NCBI GenBank assembly: GCA_021777755.1
Contig: JAJYDE010000011.1
Coordinates: 40,310-104,309, forward strand
Length of the DNA stretch: 64,000 nt
Direction: 5' to 3'
DNA from: Deltaproteobacteria bacterium
Lineage (GTDB): Bacteria; Desulfobacterota; Syntrophobacteria; Syntrophobacterales; Syntrophobacteraceae
Of this stretch, positions 63,367-64,000 are shown in pieces. The translations under genes and the position numbers were made by a program. Each line of letters starts with the position of its first letter. Positions within the stretch are counted from its first letter, which is position 1. A model generated the notes under the pieces. The model was not told the origin of the DNA. It did no database searches and was given only the letters and a program-made list of their open reading frames with translations.

Positions 63367-63717
63367 GTGGACGGCTATCTTACTCCAAGCATTGTTTACT
63401 CTCCCGGCAAAAAAAACGCGAACCCCGTTCCAGCCTTTTTCTTTCGCAGGGAAACAGAGGACAAAAAGGTTTTCCTCCACTACTGGTGGATCGAAGCAAC
63501 AAGCGGGCAGAATTTTGAGATCAACAGATATGTCTTGGAGGTGGGACACCTCGACGAAGCCAAAGGGAACAAGAAACGCTTCAATGAACTCTTCCCGAAT
63601 CCCGACGGCCTTACCCGGGAAGCAATTTTGCCGGAAGGAAAAGAACTCGACGACTACCTTGGCAAATTCTCCAAACTGGCTTTTGAAAAAAAGCCATGGA
63701 AACGCAATTCAACCTGA
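63367..63717 (+). CDS. Protein of unknown function
   Basis: 116 residues probably read from GTG (GGAGG about 10 nt upstream): FFFRRETEDKKVFLHYWWIE and INRYVLEVGHLDEAKGNKKR. No signal peptide, membrane segment or family is recognised. It lies 71 nt after cheR on the same strand and overlaps the next small ORF by 22 nt. Base composition drops toward the end of the window. A role with the chemosensory genes is only positional. Confidence 0.55.
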   Translation: MDGYLTPSIVYSPGKKNANPVPAFFFRRETEDKKVFLHYWWIEATSGQNFEINRYVLEVGHLDEAKGNKKRFNELFPNPDGLTREAILPEGKELDDYLGKFSKLAFEKKPWKRNST

Positions 63718-63965
63718 TCCGGAAGGCTTTCTGCGAGGTCATGGCCGACCAGTTCGCCCAAGCCCAGGACGCCATCAGCAGGGAGGACGGGGCGGGTCTC
63801 AATAAATTTTTCAAGGGTTTGTCCATCGGTTCGAGCAGGAACACATACGGTTTTTTCATGAAGACGGTCAAAACGGCCTACCCCAAGTTTAACACGCATG
63901 AAAAAACAAAAAACAATAACAATAAGTTAGGCTTTAAAGATTCCGCCAGTGGCACTACATCTTAA
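63696..63965 (+). CDS. Small protein of unknown function
   Basis: 89 residues: METQFNLIRKAFCEVMADQF, then GLNKFFKGLSIGSSRNTYGF and a lysine/asparagine-rich tail. It lacks a clear ribosome-binding site but overlaps the preceding gene by 22 nt, so coupled translation is possible. The A-rich tail is unlike the rest of the window. Confidence 0.4.
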   Translation: METQFNLIRKAFCEVMADQFAQAQDAISREDGAGLNKFFKGLSIGSSRNTYGFFMKTVKTAYPKFNTHEKTKNNNNKLGFKDSASGTTS

Positions 63966-64000
63966 TCTTTTATCAAACAACCATTTTGCGCACCCCCCCC

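Noticed and set aside
63988..64000. C-run at the right end as a biological signal
   Set aside because: A short homopolymer at the window edge may continue outside or be an assembly end; it cannot be interpreted here.

Overview
The window reads as chromosomal DNA of a GC-rich Gram-negative bacterium. A Deltaproteobacterium/Desulfobacterota-type lineage fits best. The reasons are the combination of a DUF4416 gene, a type IV pilus minor-pilin/PilY1 cluster with a sigma-54-like pilin promoter, an acyl-CoA dehydrogenase with a ferredoxin-fused EtfA, LivKHMGF transport genes and a chemosensory cluster. The taxonomic call is an inference from gene content only.

Layout. 1-17948 (+): the str/S10/spc/alpha ribosomal superoperon, from the tail of rpsL through rpsG, tuf, the S10 and spc genes, secY, adk, map, infA, rpmJ, rpsM, rpsK, rpsD, rpoA and rplQ; fusA is missing between rpsG and tuf. 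17950-18580: a frameshifted GxxExxY (PD-(D/E)XK-like) gene enclosed by two hairpins and an outer 21-bp inverted repeat. 18640-28270 (-): a pilin-like gene, a small exported protein, PilY1, FimT, PilV, PilW and PilX-like proteins and a GGDEF diguanylate cyclase, apparently one operon read right to left. 28521-30192 (-): a family 2 glycosyltransferase and TrmI. 30456-39966 (+): YggT, DivIVA-like, Trm112-like, a four-helix-bundle (23S rRNA IVS-type) gene inside inverted heptamer arrays, DUF4416, aroE, aroA, then a branched-chain amino-acid type ABC transporter whose binding-protein gene is separated from its permease genes by another inverted heptamer array. 40005-44245: small proteins, lipoproteins, gltX (-), YceD and L32. 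44829-50161 (+): acyl-CoA dehydrogenase, EtfB, ferredoxin-EtfA, FabG, FabF. 50247-53720 (-): HDOD protein, acyltransferase, glycosyltransferase-like protein. 53883-55490 (+): beta-CASP metallo-hydrolase. 55736-63295 (+): response regulator-phosphatase, anti-sigma-type kinase, STAS protein, hybrid CheA, CheW, CheB, CheR, followed by two unrecognised small genes.

The most unusual feature is a family of long imperfect palindromes built from degenerate heptamers (GCGGGTA/GCGAGTA/GCGGGGA types). They occur at four places (9155-9234, 31466-32272, 36262-36724, 40901-41217). Each has a G-rich arm followed by a C-rich arm. One copy encloses a four-helix-bundle gene of the family found in 23S rRNA intervening sequences, which are likewise an ORF inside a stem. 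The other three look like ORF-less derivatives. Together with the hairpin-bounded GxxExxY remnant, they suggest small single-gene elements that spread between chromosomal genes. Functionally the window links surface sensing (PilY1 with a co-transcribed diguanylate cyclase), a chemosensory system coupled to a partner-switching module, and fatty-acid or acyl-CoA metabolism.
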